From NCBI RefSeq assembly GCF_008710095.1, contig NZ_VYKJ01000002.1, positions 329,188-393,187 of the forward strand: DNA of 64,000 nucleotides. Reading direction: 5' to 3'. The position numbers were made by a program, and so were the translations under genes. This document shows, in pieces, positions 63,697 to 64,000 of this stretch (position 1 is its first letter; every line of letters begins with the position of its first letter). This stretch comes from Affinibrenneria salicis (lineage in GTDB: Bacteria > Pseudomonadota > Gammaproteobacteria > Enterobacterales > Enterobacteriaceae). The notes under the pieces were generated by a model. That model saw only the letters and a program-made list of their open reading frames with translations, did not search any database and had not been told where the DNA came from.

Positions 63697-64000
63697 TTGC
63701 GCTCACTCCTCACCGACCTACTTTTACAGCAGTTGGGCAGCCAGCAGCAGGGCACGCTGAATAAACGGCTGTATGACAGCATCCGGCTGGTTATTCTCGA
63801 CGGAGCCATTACGCCGGGCAGCCGGCTGCCTTCATCGCGCGATCTGGCGCAGGAACTGGCGCTGTCGCGCAATACCGTGCTGGCCGCCTACGAACAGCTG
63901 CTGGCCGAGGGGTATATCGAAACCCGCAGCGGCAGCGGCACCTTCGTCACCCGCCATCTGCCGGACGGAAAAATCATGCGCCCGACGCCGCACGATGAAT
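63697..64000 (+). CDS. MocR/PdxR-type PLP-binding GntR regulator, N-terminal part
   Basis: Runs off the right edge. About 101 residues are seen: KRLYDSIRLVILDG, PGSRLPSSRDLAQELALSRN, TVLAAYEQLLAEGYIETRSG and SGTFVTR, the winged HTH of the GntR family as found in MocR regulators, which carry an aminotransferase-like PLP domain after it (outside the window). Starts at TTG 63697 with AAGGG 7 bases upstream. Divergent from gabT-gabD, so it is the probable GabR-like regulator of that operon. Confidence 0.85.
   Translation, partial: MRSLLTDLLLQQLGSQQQGTLNKRLYDSIRLVILDGAITPGSRLPSSRDLAQELALSRNTVLAAYEQLLAEGYIETRSGSGTFVTRHLPDGKIMRPTPHDE

Overview
This is a chromosomal window from a fairly GC-rich member of the Enterobacterales. 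The left end carries the core order hemA-lolB-ispE-prs-ychH-pth-ychF, and every one of these proteins reads almost like its E. coli counterpart. The accessory genes (aryl polyene cluster, many LysR/MFS modules, a second GABA/polyamine-type uptake and oxidation locus) would fit a plant- or soil-associated genus such as Brenneria, Dickeya or Serratia. The genus is a guess; the order is secure.

Layout. 1-6.1 kb: conserved housekeeping block, cut at the left edge inside hemA; dauA, which lies between prs and ychH in E. coli, is absent. 6.1-14.3 kb: accessory, decayed stretch with an AadA-type aminoglycoside nucleotidyltransferase, an ABC-F gene whose first ATPase half has been replaced by a B3/4-domain fragment, an MFS pump with a divergent LysR regulator, a truncated nlp/sfsB start, an unknown secreted protein between two copies of an IS3-type end, and remains of an IS3 element and a Tn3-family transposase. 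14.3-20.6 kb: three redox/efflux modules (MFS + DJ-1-like with divergent LysR; a medium-chain dehydrogenase; an aldo/keto reductase with divergent LysR). 20.9-25.0 kb: two-gene operon of a divergent Hsp90 chaperone and a large TPR protein. 25.3-29.2 kb: small membrane protein with a decayed inverted partial copy 1.2 kb away, AraC regulator, LysE exporter, DHA2 multidrug pump. 29.3-44.9 kb: a complete 18-gene aryl polyene (APE) pigment cluster in the A-to-R order known for this system, followed by a phosphopantetheinyl transferase. 45.7-49.5 kb: hybrid histidine kinase and HD-GYP response regulator, overlapping. 49.5-53.8 kb: decayed phosphotransferase fragment, unknown membrane protein, LysR, MetQ-type binding protein, and an enolase-superfamily N-acylamino acid racemase/o-succinylbenzoate synthase. 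54.3-64 kb: VOC protein, GntR/FCD regulator, APH-type small-molecule kinase, SDR dehydrogenase, PotD-PotB-PotC type importer without its ATPase, gabD, gabT and the start of a MocR-type (PLP-binding) regulator.

How parts work together. The APE genes encode a type II polyketide line (AMP ligase, two ACPs, three ketosynthase-type proteins, ketoreductase, two hotdog dehydratases, methyltransferase) plus a lipid-attachment and export set (glycosyl/acyltransferases, LolA-like, MMPL, lipoproteins). In the last region the same 10-bp palindrome TGATGCATCA stands before the GntR gene, before the SDR-kinase operon and before the importer operon, so one regulon for uptake and breakdown of an amine or hydroxy-amino acid is proposed; gabT-gabD would take the product to succinate under the divergent MocR regulator.

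The most interesting unit is the Hsp90-like/TPR pair. The clearest molecular oddities are the ABC-F chimera and the two decayed partial gene copies (26.7 kb and 49.5 kb). No tRNA, rRNA or CRISPR array was seen.
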